A stretch of 64,000 nucleotides of DNA from NCBI GenBank assembly GCA_023079485.1, contig CM041097.1, positions 16,791,658-16,855,657 of the forward strand. The letters are read 5' to 3'. Source of the DNA: Archilochus colubris (Eukaryota > Chordata > Aves > Apodiformes > Trochilidae). Position 1 is the stretch's first letter. Each line of letters begins with the position of its first letter. The notes under the pieces were generated by a model, which did no database searches, was not told the origin of the DNA, and saw only the letters and a list, made by a program, of their open reading frames with translations. Below are positions 14,803 through 26,729 of this stretch, piece by piece. Both the position numbers and the translations under genes were made by a program.

Positions 14803-16051
14803 GCCAGTGAGCAATTCAGGTGTGTGAGCTTTGTAGGAAGCCTGGGTGCTTCCCCTTCTTCAGGGGAGAAAAAACAATGCAGTTTTAACATGGTGGGAAC
14901 ACAGAAGTGAAGTCTGGTAGGAGTTGCAGTTTGAAGTTGTTGAAATCTTTGATATTTTTTGGAAGCTGAGGTGGCAGTGGGGAAGGGGAGATGAGCAGGG
15001 CTGGGGGGGAGCAGAACACGGGGGACACAGATGGGCCCAGGTTCTCTCTTGATGTCACAGCCTTTTGAAGTCCATGTGTGCCCATGGCTTATCCAGGGTG
15101 GGGGTGGCATTTCACCCTTTGCCTCTTCACCCTTTTTCTCCCTAATGAAGCTAGCAGGCTGAGGAACGGGAGGACAAAGCTCCATCTAGTGTGGAGAGGG
15201 AGATGTGGGGAGCTGGCAAAAGAAGAAATCCTGCAGTAGGTGCTTCTCCCTGCTCCAGACATAGGGTTTGTGGGTTTTTTATTTTTTGTTAGGTTGTTTT
15301 TGGGGTTTTTTTGGTACATTGCAAACAGGACTGCAAATGCTTCGACGGTGCAAGTGTTAATTGAATAACTTTGGCATTCTGATGTCTGATGCTTATTGTC
15401 TCTACCCCAATTAATATTGGCTTTAATATAGCTTTAAGTAGTTGTACAGACCTTTAAATATATGTCCTTCTGTTAAGATTTGGAATTGGGTAGCCAGATT
15501 ATAGCCCTGTGAAGAGTAGGGACACAGAAGTGTAACTACAAATAAGATTCATGTTTTTAAGGTAAAATAACTTCTGATTCTTTCTGACTGTACAGCCTAC
15601 AGTAAGTGGTAGATAACACGAGTAAAAATGGACGAGACATTTTATTATCTGCTCTTAGAAACAAAACAAGAATAACAAATCATTTTGTCTGCTCTGGAGG
15701 CTGCTAAAAATAGATGTTTTTTTTTTTTTTTCTCCATGAGTATTTAGAAAAACAATTGCAGTTCCTGAATGTGGCTTTGCAGCAATCTTTGGAGCTGTAC
15801 AGCATTCCTGGGTGACTTTGCTGCAAGTTCATAAGCCTGGGTGAATGCTGTAGTCCTGTGTAGTCATCTGCAGTAGCCCAGGGTAGCAGAAGGTGTGAAT
15901 TTCTGCTCCACTGTATTGGTGGGTGCTCCTGCAGGTACTTTGCCAAGGTCATAAATGCTAAATAAACGAGATTAAACCAAACCCTGTTGGGAGAATTCAT
16001 GATTAACTGTAGTCTTTGCAGGATTTATTGGTTAAAACCTAAGCGCCTGCC

Positions 16052-16070
16052 TTTTTTTTTTTTTTTTTTT
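16052..16070. repeat. Poly(T) tract
   Basis: Nineteen consecutive T residues. A second T-rich tract with a few C and G interruptions follows at about 16276-16322. Confidence 0.85.
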
Positions 16071-18916
16071 GGTAACTAAGGCAGATGTGAAGTTCAAGTC
16101 CAGTGAAAAATTGTTTGGCTCTTTCCTCTGTTTACATGAATCAGGAGTTTGCAGTAGTTCCACAACAAATATAGCTTTGAACAAAAATAGCCCTTCAAGT
16201 GCTGTGCTTCTGGCAGTGCAGAAGGGATTAAGAGGGTCTAACAAAAAGGCTTGTAAATAGTCTTGAGTTAGCTGCTTTCTTTTTTTTTTTTTTTTCTTTG
16301 TTTTTTTTCTTTTTTTCTCTTCAAAACCAAACTGATTTGGTTTGTGCATTTTTCAAAGTAAGAAGTGGTATTCCTGCAGCAGGTTACATGGAGAGCATGG
16401 CTTAGTTGTGAAACTTTGCAAAACGTGGTGCATGCTAAATAACTTTACTTTAAAATACTCTTTTTCTAGAACTGCAGCAGCTATAGAGCTATAACAATAT
16501 TTAAGAATTTAATTGGCATCATGAAGTTGTTTCTGAGTCTTTTGCCTGACTTCTCTTGTTTGAAGAAGGGCTTGTGCTTTATAGATGCAGCATAAACAGA
16601 TACAGAACAAAAGAGTGATGGCAAAATGAAGTTAATGCTTTATCTGAACAGGGCTCTATTTAAGCTGTTAAGAAAAGACTTAAGCATAGCTCAAGGTGAA
16701 ACTTTTCATATAGATTTTGACACTTTGTGAAATCAGAAATATATTTATATCAATATCAGAAATATTGCCTGTATAAATGATGCTTGCATGTTTTTATTTT
16801 GGCTTAATTTTTAATAGTATTTTTGATTTAGTATGTCTTTAATTTGCACGTGAGGCTAAATTTAAGGAATTATTTTCCTCCTTTCCTCTGTCTGGTGTTT
16901 CTGGAGAATTTTTGGTTAGAAGCAAGGTGCAGGATAGTATTTTTTTAGAAAGGATGGAGGAAGAATTGCCAGAACAGTCCCTGGAGATGCTAATTCCTCA
17001 GTATTCAAGCCTTTAAATCAATACTAAATATTTTTGTGAGAGACCACAGTTCATATAGATAGCATGAACTTAAAATAGAATGTACAGCTGTTGGATGGTG
17101 AGTGAAGAGGTCCTCTAATCAACACTTGCCCTGAAACTCCCCCAGCCACCCTTTGCTGGCTGTAGACAGACCCTGAGGTGTTCTGATGTGACCCAAAGGA
17201 TGTAAGTAAACAGAAACCCCACCTATTATGGGAAAACCCTGAACTTTGGGATTTTTGGATGGGTATTTGGGGACAGAGGGACCTTATTGCTTGATGTGGC
17301 CATACTCGGGATGCTGCTGGAACTTGTGGTACCATAGCAGTGCTGCCTGATGGACTCCTGGGGTTTGCTTGGTTTGAGATGACCCAATGCCAGGGATGTT
17401 GTAGGTTGCATGGAATGGCCTGAGCAAGGGAGCTGAAGACCATCTCTTCTGTAGTTGTTTGCAGTTGGGCAGTTCCTCAAGTGAAGGATTTGTCATTTGG
17501 CATGGCCTCAATCAGTAAGTTGGTAAACATCACTAATCCTTTCTTCCATGGGCAGCTGGAGCTTATCCCACCTTCCTGTCTGGGCTGGGAATAGCCAAGG
17601 CAGCAAGGCTGCTACATCTGTCCTGTGCTTTCAAATCACAATTGCAGTGTAAACTTCCAAATGGTTTGTAAAGTAAGTTGGTACTGGATAAAGACACACA
17701 CACATCCCACAACCCTCCCCACATCATTCAGCCTGCACAGTAAAACAATCTTTTTTGCCCTAGTAACTCTTCCATGAATAGCAAAAAAAAAAAAGTAGAA
17801 GAACTATGAGCAATTCTTAAGGACTCTGCAGCTTCAGTTTGCTTAAAAAATGTGGGCACTCAAAAATCAGTTTTTTCAGTCTGGAGAGCTGCATTGTTAG
17901 AAAGAAAAGTTGCTGAAGACACTCATTAATCTGAGCAGGTCCTGAAATGAACAGCTAGAGAGCTAGAGACTGAAGTGAGGGTTTGCATAACATCAATCCA
18001 AGATGATTTTAATATTAGTGGTTGTTGCAGTAATGTGTTAAAAGTTGTTTTTTCCCCTTGCACATAATACTCACTGTAACCAGTAAGTCCCACATGCTGA
18101 TAACACCAACCCATCACATACTGAACATCAAATTCAGTTCGTGGTTTTCATTATGACTGTTTAAGGTTCTTAATCATTAAATGCAAATCTTCCATAAACA
18201 CTTTCCCTTTTGCTCTTTAAGATCCTGTTTGCTCAGCATACCAGAGCAAGGCTGTCATCTGTGCGAGATGAGGCTTGAAGCTGCCTCCTCATCTTAAGAA
18301 AATGTTGAATGATGCTGTGACAGTGGAGTCAAGGAGCAGAAAACCTCAGTGCAGCAGAAGGGTTGGGTTTGGGCTGGGCATTGCTGGCTCACTGGAAGCC
18401 TGGAAGAGCCCAGTGGCTTTTTGGCTGGGAGGGACTCTACGTGTGTGAATGACAGGTACAAACTGAAGAGAGGATGCTTGAGTCTTGTTTCCACCAGGCT
18501 GTGTCTGTCTGTCTAAGTGAGAGTTCTTTTCTGAACCAAGATCTGTCTGCCCATCACCTTTCCATCATATCTGGGCACTCCACAGTTGCAAAGTATCAAA
18601 AAGTTAGGTGAACATAAGTCATCTTCCCTCTCCTATACAGTGTTATCTTCTCTGTTTACCAAGATAAAAGCAAGTAAATTCTGTATTACAAAATCAAGAA
18701 GTACAGAGGTTGTTAGTGAAGTGTTATCTCCTTGCTTTTTTGTTTTATCACTTCTTGGTTGTTTTAGCTATCTGCTTTTTTTGTTTTGCAAACGAGTGTA
18801 GAGCTTTTTAGAGAGGCAAGGATACATAGATTTGCTGTCTGAAAAGTGGTTCAAAAAAGCTTTTGACAAGGTGACTGGTCAGGCTTTTGAGTAAAACACA
18901 AATCCACTTCTTGCTG

Positions 18917-18993
18917 GTTTTCTTTTTTATCTTTTTAATTTTTATTTTTATTTTTTCTCTTTTTTTCTTTTTCTTTTTTCTTGTTTTCTTCTT
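18917..18993. repeat. Pyrimidine-rich low-complexity tract
   Basis: About 75 nt almost wholly T with scattered C and A. No exon follows it, so it does not look like part of a used splice acceptor. Confidence 0.8.
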
Positions 18994-19942
18994 CATGTGT
19001 AATCTCTAAGTTTGTGATGGCTTTGAAAATTTGAAGAACACCAAACCAATACTGGATAATGCAATCAGCTAAATTTTAACTTCCTTTAACCTTTCATGGA
19101 ATGTTTTTGGGAACTTTTGAGTTATTTGTGTTTAGGTGTCTTCACCTTCCCTTCTTCTTACTGTCTGAGGAATACAGCCTCTTTGGGCAGAGGGGAAACA
19201 AGGGAAATAGTGTGTAGAGCATCACCTGGAGTCTCCAGACCGTTACAGATGCACATCCACCTATTTCAAGGTGCCCCTCCAGGAATTCTTGTGTGGAGGT
19301 TCACCCAGTGAGCCTTGAATGAGAAAGAGTTACAAGTTGTCTTGCACCCACCCTTTCCCACTGTCTTTTTGCTGATAAAGATCGTGAGAAAACCTGTGCC
19401 CATTACAGAAAGCCCTTATCCACTCCTCTGATGCTGTTAATGGCCTGATCACACCCCTTTTAATTAATGAATGGGAGAAGCACTCTCAGAGCCAACCTGT
19501 GTCTGCTCTTCCTCCTGGATCTACATCAGGGTGTCCAGCAGTGATGGTTGTACAGGTGCAGGACTGAGCATCATTCCTATGGGAGCACCAGGTGTTCTTC
19601 TGTGTCCTGGGCTGTCTCTGGCAGCAGTTTGTGCACCAATTTCCTCATGCAGGGGAGACGAGAGATCTTGACCCTGGACTTCAGGGCTGTTTTGGAGTCC
19701 TGTCATGATGGTTGAAGACCTGGCATGCAGCTGCCTCACCCACCTTCTTCTTCTTCTCGTTGGTAGGTGCTGGATTGCACAGGTCAGCACTGCCCACCTT
19801 GCTGCTCTGTAGGGATTGGAGTTGCCAGGTCCTTATCTGGAACCACCCCTGGAGACGTGACCAGCCGGGACACTGCTTGACTTTCACCCAAAGGTGCTCT
19901 GCAAAAAAAGCCCTTGGACAGGAGTTGGTGTGGGGGAGGAAG

Positions 19943-20019
19943 ATGAAAGCTGTTAGTGTTCAGGTGTTCATGCCCCACTCCTTGGACAGGTTCTGTCTGG
20001 AAGTGGTGGCTTTGCCAGG
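19943..20019 (+). CDS. MITF: Candidate alternative first exon of MITF (heart, 1H-type N-terminus)
   Basis: From an ATG with A at -3 (19943) the frame reads MKAVSVQVFMPHSLDRFCL and then EVVALPG. The first 19 residues align without gaps to the 19-residue heart-type (MITF-H) N-terminus of mammals as I recall it. Nine are identical (M, A, VQ, FMP, S and the final L) and most of the rest are conservative. The frame ends at CAGG|GTAATG, a possible donor at 20020. The coding part is 77 nt, leaving two bases of a codon, and exon 1B at 26483 begins with exactly one base to complete it, so the join gives ...ALPG-NSEHPGAS in frame. Order also fits, as 1H lies upstream of 1B. Against it: only about half the residues match, seven residues are added after the shared L, and no TATA box is visible. 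Transcript support is needed. Isoform naming varies, and some sources may call this end B. Confidence 0.5.
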
Positions 20020-20705
20020 GTAATGGTACAGTGAGCTGGTTGTGTGGTTGAGTTGGTGTGATGGAGGTTGTGTTCTGGGAGCTGTGGCTGTCTGGCTGAG
20101 GTCACTGTGGTCATTTTCAGGAGGGGAAGAATCATACAATACTCTACGTTTAATGAAAATTATATATATATATGTATACATACATAGCTCTATTTGTCCT
20201 TCTGAAAATAAAGATTAATGGAACTTCAGTTTAGTCATAGAATGACTTAGGTGTGTTGTAGTGATTATTATATAGAGGTCTTTGAGGATATCCTAGGTTT
20301 CCAATTATTCATAACAGGACTGGTAGTAAAGGATTGTAAAATGTGACCTTTGCAGCTTCTAGATTCAACCTCTTTAGTTTTACCTTGTTTCTTAATCTGG
20401 TGGTGATCAAACTTTCCAAGCTATACTGCAGGCTGTGTCCCTAAGTAAATGGGCATTCAAGCAGATCAACTTACAGCATTTTATTAAGTCAACACTCATG
20501 CAAAATCCACCTCCAGAGCTTAATAATTGTTTACTGAGTGCTCCTGGGTCATGAGAGAGGTTTTCATTAAGTTCAGAAAGCATTATGTTCAGCAGCTTGT
20601 GAAGGTGTGTTTTAAAGACAGGAAGAAAAATGGAAAACTACCAAATGGTGTACAGCTACTTTAAAAAAAAAAAACCTTAGCTGAGGATTAAAAAGAATGT
20701 TTTGT

Positions 20706-20796
20706 CGAGGTGTTGGGGTTTTTGTGGGTTTGTTTTGTTTTGGTGTTGTGGGTTTTTTTGGTTTTTTTGTTTTTTTTTTCTGGTGGTGGTGTTTGT
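20706..20796. repeat. G/T-rich low-complexity tract
   Basis: About 90 nt composed almost only of G and T on the top strand, with runs of T separated by GG or GGG. A similar tract lies at about 56808-57003. Confidence 0.8.
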
Positions 20797-20949
20797 TTAA
20801 AAAAATAAGACGTATCTACTGAGTTAATTCAATTTGTAATTCAACCCTTACCTCCTGAGTAATGAATCTTCATGATGGGTACTTGATTTTTTTTATTTTT
20901 TTTTGCCTCCTTCCCCCTGCCAACCAGGTGCCCTCAGTGCACTCGGGTA

Positions 20950-20989
20950 GATGGATGGATGGATGGATGGATGGATGGATGGATGGATA
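20950..20989. repeat. (GATG)n tetranucleotide microsatellite
   Basis: Ten contiguous GATG units on the top strand with no interruption. An uninterrupted array of this length is likely polymorphic. Confidence 0.95.
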
Positions 20990-23900
20990 CCCATTGGGCT
21001 GTGAGTTGTTCCAGGGGTGCAGACCCCAGCGTGGGTTGAGTGATGCTGCTGCAGGAGAGCAGCTCTGAGCTGCTTTGGGTCAGGTTAGGAAAGGACTTGG
21101 AGGGACAGAAAATGTTTGCCTTGATGCTAGAGCAGATGCAGCAGCAGATAATCTTTTGTTGAACATGGAACCTTCAGAGAAACCTTTCATATAGAGGCCT
21201 GAACCATAGTCCTTGAATTATTGTAAAGGTCTCCACGCTGTTTGTGTCATTGTTCTGTCTGTGGCAAGAGAAGACATAAATGGGTGCCAGCTGTTGGTTT
21301 ATTTTTATTTTTTTTTTTATTGACACTTTAAGCAACAGCAGGCAGTTGGTGTGTGAGCATTGTGTCCCTGTAACCCACAATCAATTATTAAATTTCAGGC
21401 ATGAAGTATAAAGTGCTCCAGGAAAAATTCCTAGTAGTGTTCTTAAACTTCAAATCTCTTGCTTTGCTGATGATAAAGAGGAGAGATTTGGGGGGAGGGG
21501 TTTTGTTTTTTGTGGATTTTTTGGTTGAGTGCTTTGGCTCCCTTCTGCATTTAGTTATTTATTTATTTTCTTTTGGGATCCTTCCCTTTTCTGTCACTTC
21601 TCTCTGTGGCAATCAGGGGTGCTGGCTGGCAGGTTAGATGCTATGAGCAGTGTTGTTTCTTCAGCCATGTGTATCATCTTGCCAACAAAAAGCTTCTTGA
21701 GGTTTTACTGCTTGGTAGAGAGGCTGAAATAGGAATCTGTAAAAATAAATTGAAGTTTTGAGGAATCTGTATCAGTCTTTGAAGAGGAGAGGTGTTGGAA
21801 GGGGAGCTGTGTGGTGATGCCTTTTGGAGGTGAAGCCAAGTATTTGAGTTGTATTGTTGGCAATCTCTCATCTGCTTGCTTTAAAAATCAAGATAGTTTT
21901 ATGCTAATGTCAAGTGCTTAAATGTGGATGCTTTTCTTTTCTTTATAAATAATTATGAATGGGATAAGGGTAGGACATGAAACACAAGCATTTAAATCCC
22001 GTTTTATTTCTCACCTCTGACCTCTGAGATCTGGTGCAGCTCAGTGGATTTCTTGAGGTGCTAAATCTGCTTTCCTTGGCTCATTTTTCTCTGGACTAAC
22101 CCATTAACAAACAGCTGGCACCAATGGAGGAGAGCAACAGCCTCCCTCTTCTGTGCTATTACTCTGCTTTTATAGCAGGGCAGTCGGTCCTGCCAAAACA
22201 AAGTGATTATGAAAGCTCTTATTTAAAAAAATGTATTTTATGTGATTTTTGTTTATCTCTGTTTGAGGAGTTGGTGTGTGCTTTTAGGTACTGTAACCTA
22301 GAATCTAAGAAACTCTGCATTGGAGGATTTTCTTTTTTCTTAAAAAATAATTCTAAAACAGCAATTAAAAAGCAAAGCTGAGTTAAATAACTTTTTCCTG
22401 ATCAAGATCTCCAGAGAAGTTTCTTAATAAATACATAGCTAATGCAAAATAATGTTTGTAGACTGGACAAGTCATGTAAATAAGGCATGTGACCCAGAGA
22501 ACTTGTTTGATCCATTTATAAGAGTCTGCAAACAAAACGGACCAGCAGCAGACTGGTTTGTCTTTTTGCCCAAGGAGAAAGAGATAAACTAATCAGTAAA
22601 CATCTGGGAAGGTAGATGAGGCTCTAAAGGGTATGGTCTCTGTAATCTCTTGAGTTGATGACAACAAAATCCAACCTGATTTTAATCTGATCAGTTGCCT
22701 TTTGTTGTGCAAGAGCCCGCAGTGTGTATGCAGTAAGTAATATTTCCCAGGCCTCTGTGCAAAGGGTATGGAATTCAAAGTTATTTAATAAAATGTTATC
22801 ACTTCATGATTAATTGGATTGGCAGATGACACTCATAACTAATAACTCTCAGTCTGAGTTACACTGTGCTTATTAGACTGCTAATGGATAACTGGTTTAA
22901 TCATGGCAATTAAAAGGATGAGTCGGTTTCATTTATTGCAATTAAATGGTACCCATAACCTGTGTTTGCAGGAAGCATCTCAATCACATTGTGTATCAGT
23001 TGTTTGTGTGGGCTCTGTTACCAACTCTGCATAATCTGGGGGTGAATCAGTTCGTGTATGAGAGTTCTGAGCCTACATGTCCAGGATTTGGGTTGTACTG
23101 TGGTACTTGGCACTCACAGGAGGAGCTCTGCCTGTGCAGCAGCACATGGAAGTCAAGAAGCTTTAAAAATATGAATTTTTCAAAACTTTTTTGATGAGAC
23201 CTTTGTAACATAACAAATTTTTAATAGCTTTTTTGATTGAAAAACTTGAGTTTCTGACAGAGCTTCTCTGTTTGATCTCCAGAGGGTAGGTGATGCTGTA
23301 ACCCAAACCATCTTCCATTCCATGAGGTGGAGCAGCTGGGATGGAGAAGGGAAGCTGGGCAGGAGGGTGTTCTGTCTGTGTTGTGCATGGGTCAGGCTTA
23401 GAGAATGAAGAAGCAGCATTTCCAACTGTTTTCTATGTTTTATCGTGGATGGGTTCAAGGAGGGCTGGTGTAGTGAGACTACCATGACCATGAGATGATC
23501 TTCAGAGCTCCAGGGGATAAATATGGGAATTTATCCAGGGGAAAAATAATGGGAAATCTGCATGGCAGGAGCTGTCTTGTGCTTGCCCAATTTCTTTAAC
23601 AGTGCTTGTGACAGAGGCATCTTGGCCAGGCAGGCAGGTGTTGTGCAGCAGCTTTTATCCCAGATAAAAGCATCATTTGAACTCAGATGCATCGAGGGCA
23701 GGAGCAGTGGTCTGGCAGCACATTGCTGCCAGCTCTGCCTGTGGTCAGGGCTTGTGTGCTTCTGTGCTGCCTAAAATTATAACTTGCACAAATAGGAGAA
23801 TGGTGTTTGCTGAGCTCCTGGCTGTGTCGTTGCTGTGCTGGTTTCTGGCTTCTCCTTTGAAATAAAGATGAACAGGACATTCAGTCACCTCCTTTCAAGC

Positions 23901-26139
23901 TTTTTCATCCTCCTCATCTGGCCACCAAAATCTAATGTTCTGGATGGGAATAAGGTCAGATTCTTCCCCTTGCTGGGACTTCTCTTCTTTTGATACTGCT
24001 TTAAAAGTACATTGCTCAGCCTTGCAGTACCTACCTAATTCCATCTAAACCATTTTTTTCCAGTGCATAATTTAAAATACCGAGCAGCACTGCAAAAGAA
24101 ACACAAAAATTGGAAGCATCTCTGCCCTTTAGGGAAGAATTTGGCAGAAAAGAATTTTGTGGGATTATAATTTCTTTTAAAGGCAGAGTATTTGAAGCTT
24201 TTGTTGACAATTTTCTCTCCACAGTAGACCCCTGACTCATCTGCAGGAAGATGTAAGGACAGTTGAGTTGTTGCTGTGAGTAGGTACAGTAATTGCGTGA
24301 GCGAGGTGAGGTTCCTGGCAGGGGCTGTTTGAAATGCCATGAAAAGTCATTTCTCCTTTCTTCTCCCTCATATTCCCCAAAATTCTAGGTTCTGAGATGG
24401 TTTTCAGCACACTTGGCTTGGGCAGGTGGAGAAACAGTTTGAAATAAAAGAAGGTGGGAGGAACCTGCTGGGTTACCAACTTTGGAAGCATTTAGGTATC
24501 TGTAAAAAATGCCAGTAGGACAAGAATGAGAATCCATCTTAGTGTGCTGGTGCAAAATAAACTTTTCCCCTACATGAGGGGAAAGAATCCTTCCTTAAAA
24601 GCAGCATTTGAATGCTTATTTTTGTTGGTTTTTTTTGCACATTTGTTACAGCGGTCTCCAGAGTGGGGTGAGCAATATTATTGGGCAGGAAAAAAAACTA
24701 TTAGCACTTTAGTAATACTTGTGTATAAATCAGAAATGAATATATATGTACTGGGGGGGTGCATGCTCAGAGAGTTTTTCCTAGTAGCAGTTTGTGATTA
24801 AAACAATTGGGAATCCGCTGATCTGTAACTATTCTGTCAAGGGCATAAAGCATCTCCTGGGTTTGGAAATGTGCAAGTGGTTCAGCTGTGCAGCCAGGAA
24901 ACATGCTGCTGGGTTTAGATGTGAGAATGCTTTGCCCTTAATTGAAAGGGTGATGTTTTTTACCAGTATCACAGTCAATGACTTGTCTTGGGCAGCTAAT
25001 TAGTGCGATTATTCCACAGCTGCATTAGTTTCACCACAAAGGTTTTCTCTTGTTTTATCAAAAGGATCAGTGTCTCTGTGAATGTTTCAACCTGACAGGT
25101 CTTAAATAGCAAGATGGTCCCCTCCCTCCCTCCCTGCCCCCAAAAAGTGTGCTCTGGAAAAGCAGTGTTTATCTCTTGGGAAAGTAAGTGTGGGTTCCCT
25201 TTTTCTATTTCTAGTCAGAACTGTTTTCAACATTGATCCTAAACCAAACCAGAAAACTTCAAGCAGCACTGGTTGCCCAAGACCTTGATTTCCACAGCTT
25301 CTGGGCCAGACCTGGAGCCAGTGCTGGCTCCTGGCCTCCTTTGTCAGCTGTCACCTCAGCATCCTGCAGGTACCACCTAAACACCAGAGCCAGTGGTGGG
25401 GTATTCAGGAGCTCTCTCCACTCCTGGAATGGGAGAGTTCTCACTTCCCCAGGCATGGCCCTGCATGTGTACAGCCTAATGAGTGCTTTCATTCCCTGGG
25501 CTGATGGCAATTAGCTGCAGCAAAAGGAATCAGAAACCAACTATCCTGAATTATACCCACTGTAGCTCTTTTATGGAGTCATGTATTTTTACCCACTCGC
25601 AACATTCTGCCTTTGAAGGATGTGCAGCTTGGTATTTACATCCCCTAATTGTGCTGCCTTATGCTACACAAATGTCCTATAAACGGATTTTAGTTCTGAG
25701 GGCTAGCAAAATGATGGGTTGCTTCAGGAGGTCCCTGCAGTCCCTGGTAAAGTCCTGTGGTTTGTCTCATGCTGTCTGGTAGGAAGCTCTGTTTGCCAAT
25801 GGCTTAGAGATAGCTCTTCAGTGGTGAAGTGTGCTAGCTTGAGCCAGCCTGATGGGCTTTATAAAGTGTGACTGAAATAAAGCTTTTATTGTTTATTCTG
25901 CTTCTTCTTGTATCTACTGCACTAGGAAGATGCTGGTTGGGTCTGGTTTCTAGTTCCGAGGAGAGTCAGCACCAGCAAATCCAATCCCAAGGTAGTATTT
26001 GCAGAAAATAACAGAACCAAAGTTACGTTGTGCTTTCTAGGGAAAGGTAGATTTATTTTATCTATTTATTTTTTAGCTATTATCTATTCATTATTGAGCT
26101 ATTATTCTGGGCTGTTATCTACACCTGTCATTAGGCTTG

Positions 26140-26482
26140 ATGCGTCCTTTATTCCTTTTCATAAAAATGGATACGAGCGCCTGCTGCTACGGATCAAAAC
26201 ATTTGTTTTTCTTGCGGATGGTTGCTGTAAAACTTGAAACAGCAAATAGCTCTTTGCAGCTGGGTTCTGGCATTGGGAAGTGGTTAGCTGCAGTCAAGTT
26301 AAGGCAGCCTAATGTGGCTGCTAAGTACCTGAAGTAGGTCGGCTCCGAATTCCCCCTCGCGTGATGCCGCCCTACCCTCACCCATCTCACCCCACGTCCC
26401 GCTCTGATCCTGCAACCTCCAGCTGCTGAAGCCACCATCCCACTCGTGGAAGCTGAACTCTCTTTCTTTGGTCTTCCCACAG
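26140..26482 (+). promoter_or_regulatory. CpG-richer segment 5' of exon 1B, possible 1B transcript start
   Basis: The 150 bp before the exon 1B acceptor hold several CpG dinucleotides (TCGG, CCGA, TCGCG, GCCGC, ACGT, CCCGC) in a window that is otherwise CpG-poor. In mammals exon 1B is a longer exon whose 3' part (B1b) is also used as an internal spliced exon, so 1B transcripts would start just upstream of this acceptor. The frame leading into B1b has a TGA about 30 nt before the acceptor, so a contiguous 1B transcript could only start translation at the ATG at 26532. The promoter role is inference. Confidence 0.35.
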
Positions 26483-26729
26483 CAATTCCGAGCATCCTGG
26501 CGCTTCCAAGCCTCCCTTAAGCTCCTCCAGCATGACCTCACGAATCCTGCTACGACAGCAGCTCATGCGTGAGCAGATGCAGGAGCAGGAGCGTCGGGAG
26601 CAGCAGCAGAAGCAGCAAGCAGCCCAGTTCATGCAGCAGCGAGTGCCCGTCAGCCAGACACCTGCCATCAACGTCAGTGTCCCCACCAGCCTGCCCCCTG
26701 CCACCCAGGTCCCCATGGAGGTCCTCAAG
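26483..26729 (+). CDS. MITF: MITF exon 1B1b (domain B1b, Rag-GTPase-binding region)
   Basis: The acceptor TTCCCACAG precedes C AAT TCC GAG, so the exon completes a codon started upstream (phase 2) and reads NSEHPGASKPPLSSSS followed by MTSRILLRQQLMREQ. The donor is AAG|GTACGC, phase 0. The MTSRILLRQQLMREQ helix and the Q/E-rich stretch after it are the N-terminal module shared with TFEB and TFE3. The S-R and Q-L positions of this helix bind Rag GTPases and bring the long isoforms to lysosomes under mTORC1 control. The module ends PATQVPMEVLK and joins exon 2 (VQTHLENP). The ATG at 26532 can itself start translation in transcripts whose first exon is non-coding. Differences from the human protein as I recall it are few (KQQ for KLQ, SLPP for TLPS). 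Confidence 0.95.

Larger units (their letters stand above)
1..19942. other. Non-coding stretch 5' of the first exon seen (probable upstream MITF intron)
   Basis: No exon of any gene could be supported here. Open frames on both strands are short, unconnected and without recognisable domains. The longest (about 145 codons, minus, 7703-8140; 132 codons, plus, 13205-13603) look like chance. The content includes CR1 remnants at about 3807-3945 and 14398-14802, a (TTA)n run near 11500, a perfect 2 x 17-nt tandem repeat at 9497-9530, and many poly(T) runs. Because MITF exon 1A lies far upstream of exon 1B in other vertebrates, this is most likely intronic in the long isoforms. That placement is inference. 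Confidence 0.6.
20020..26482 (+). other. Intron or spacer between the 1H candidate and exon 1B
   Basis: No coding exon is recognised. It holds a short TA run (20161-20172), a G/T-rich tract (about 20706-20796), a GATG microsatellite (20950-20989) and a relatively AT-rich, repeat-free block at about 22780-22960 with several ATTAA/TAAT motifs. Exon 1D, which is non-coding in mammals, would be expected somewhere here but cannot be recognised by eye. Confidence 0.6.

Noticed and set aside
17051..17443. 130-codon open frame, minus strand
   Set aside because: Overlaps two other frames of the same strand with no coherent protein features.
1..19900. MITF exon 1A (MQSESG... N-terminus)
   Set aside because: Searched by eye for its start and for the EEPKTYYELKSQ segment without success. 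It presumably lies upstream of the window.
23490..23520. Possible CR1 tail (GAGATGATCTTCAGAGCTCC)
   Set aside because: Only a short resemblance with no flanking CR1 sequence. Not enough to call.
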